A stretch of DNA of 64,000 nucleotides from positions 682,001-746,000 of the forward strand of contig CAVXCD010000002.1 of the NCBI GenBank assembly GCA_963760225.1, given 5' to 3'. The notes beneath the pieces were generated by a model. It saw only the letters and a program-made list of their open reading frames with translations, did not search any database and was not told where the DNA came from. This document shows positions 63,294-64,000 of this stretch, in pieces. How positions within the stretch are numbered: the stretch's first letter is position 1; every line of letters starts with the position of its first letter. The position numbers and the translations under genes are program-made. This stretch comes from 13-2-20CM-66-19 sp963760225. Lineage in GTDB: Bacteria > Pseudomonadota > Gammaproteobacteria > Steroidobacterales > Steroidobacteraceae.

Positions 63294-64000
63294 TCACTGG
63301 GGCGCGCGCTGGCGCCGCGCCGACAGTGCTCCGGAGTGCCGGAAGCGATCGAACATGCTGCGGGCGATACTGCTGACGGACAGGCCGGTGACGTCGTCCA
63401 GCTGGTAAGGCTCGCCGGCGAGGATGGCGCGCGCCGCGCGTCGCCCGCTGCGCACGGCCGGGCCGATCCCCTCGCCCAGGTCGCGCGTCGCCAGGCCGGC
63501 CGCGTCCCCGGTGATGAAGGCGTTGCCGCGCCGCACGACCTCGACCTGCCCGCGCAGGTAGTAGCTGTAGCCGCCCGGATCGTAGTGCGCACCGGGCGCG
63601 AGGCCGCGCTCGAGCACCGCGGCAAGATGCGCCCAGTGGGCGCGCAGGTCGTGGCCACCGTTCTTCAGGCGCGCGGCGATGCCACCCAGGCCGACGTTCA
63701 GCCAGCCACGCTCCTTGGGCACGTACCAGGAGTAGCCCGGCAGGCCCTGATCGAAGAACCACAGGTGACAGTCGGAGTCCTGCCAGTCGTAGCGGATCTC
63801 CTGCTCGAGCGTGACGATCTGCAGCTCGCTGGCGCGCGGATTGAGCTCGCGAAACAGCTCCCGATACACCGGGCAGCGCGTGCCGCCGGCGCCGACCAGG
63901 TAGCGGCAGCGAAACGCATCATCGATGAGGTAACCCTCGCCGTCGGGCACGATGCGGCGCACGTTGTGCTGCACCACCTCGGCCCCGGATCGCTCCAGCA
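63294..64000 (-). CDS. FAD-dependent oxidoreductase (geranylgeranyl-reductase-like), N-terminal part beyond window
   Basis: Only the C-terminal 235 residues are visible; the frame continues past 64000 and reads LERSGAEVVQHNVRRI, which is inside the FAD-binding domain. Visible motifs are RYLVGAGGTRCPVYRELF, SWYVPKERGWLNVGLGG and the second FAD-binding motif FITGDAAGLATRDLGEGIGP. This fits the group of FAD-dependent geranylgeranyl reductases/tryptophan-halogenase-like dehydrogenases acting on lipids or other hydrophobic substrates. The first Rossmann motif (GxGxxG) is outside the window, so cofactor and substrate cannot be fixed. The OsmC-like gene follows 9 nt downstream. Confidence 0.85.
   Translation of the reverse strand, partial: LERSGAEVVQHNVRRIVPDGEGYLIDDAFRCRYLVGAGGTRCPVYRELFRELNPRASELQIVTLEQEIRYDWQDSDCHLWFFDQGLPGYSWYVPKERGWLNVGLGGIAARLKNGGHDLRAHWAHLAAVLERGLAPGAHYDPGGYSYYLRGQVEVVRRGNAFITGDAAGLATRDLGEGIGPAVRSGRRAARAILAGEPYQLDDVTGLSVSSIARSMFDRFRHSGALSARRQRAPQ

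Overview
The window is a GC-rich chromosomal segment of a free-living Gram-negative bacterium, most likely a gammaproteobacterium of the Nevskiales/Xanthomonadales/Steroidobacter type. That placement is an inference from TonB-dependent receptors, lipoproteins, the gammaproteobacterial form of SerA, a stand-alone HisB-N phosphatase, many c-di-GMP/two-component proteins and frequent GTG starts. I see no rRNA, tRNA, CRISPR array, transposase, integrase or phage gene. Most open frames opposite the genes are shadows caused by high GC.

Layout. 1-2.2 kb: 3' part of a membrane-anchored TPR protein (probably TIR-TPR) and a small unknown protein. 2.4-5.5 kb: exported SnoaL/NTF2-like protein and a hipBA toxin-antitoxin pair with a palindromic operator-promoter. 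5.4-9.7 kb: Pro/Tyr-rich exported protein and a TetR regulator behind a perfect 22-bp palindrome, a YXWGXW protein with fourteen 24-bp repeats, a small membrane protein and a YVTN beta-propeller. 9.7-15.9 kb: diheme cytochrome lipoprotein, EF-hand protein and TonB receptor, divergent from a NarL/UhpB-type kinase/regulator pair. 15.9-21.9 kb: 4-TM (SLATT-like) protein, PEP-CTERM protein and a large DUF4062-STAND-TM-TPR protein. 22-28.9 kb: penicillin acylase, LysR regulator, small exported peptide, MFS transporter, and coupled hisB-N/serA.

28.9-42.1 kb is a signalling island, all on the + strand. It begins with a CRP-like site and a TonB receptor, then a YfiR-family periplasmic protein, a CHASE8-like/HAMP/GAF kinase-receiver hybrid, a receiver-kinase, and a REC-GAF-degenerate GGDEF-EAL protein. 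A second promoter, closely resembling the first, then drives a PAS kinase and a REC-GGDEF-EAL protein. The arrangement suggests that an outer-membrane ligand signal passes through YfiR to a histidine kinase and on to c-di-GMP enzymes.

42.1-45.3 kb holds housekeeping/accessory genes: glycerophosphodiesterase, GST, DUF4136 lipoprotein and GNAT. 45.6-56.2 kb is a tightly coupled three-gene surface operon: a 2035-aa protein with twelve 100-aa (exactly 300-bp) repeats, a 1102-aa Ig-like/beta-barrel outer-membrane protein, and an OmpA-domain protein. It ends at a strong hairpin shared with a convergent subtilase whose catalytic His position is replaced by a sedolisin-like Glu/Asp pair. 59.7-64 kb: VOC protein, M28 glutamate-carboxypeptidase-like enzyme, an OsmC-fold protein lacking both cysteines, and a truncated FAD-dependent oxidoreductase at the right edge.

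The best candidates for undescribed systems are the YfiR-gated kinase cascade with twin promoters and the repeat-protein/barrel/OmpA operon.
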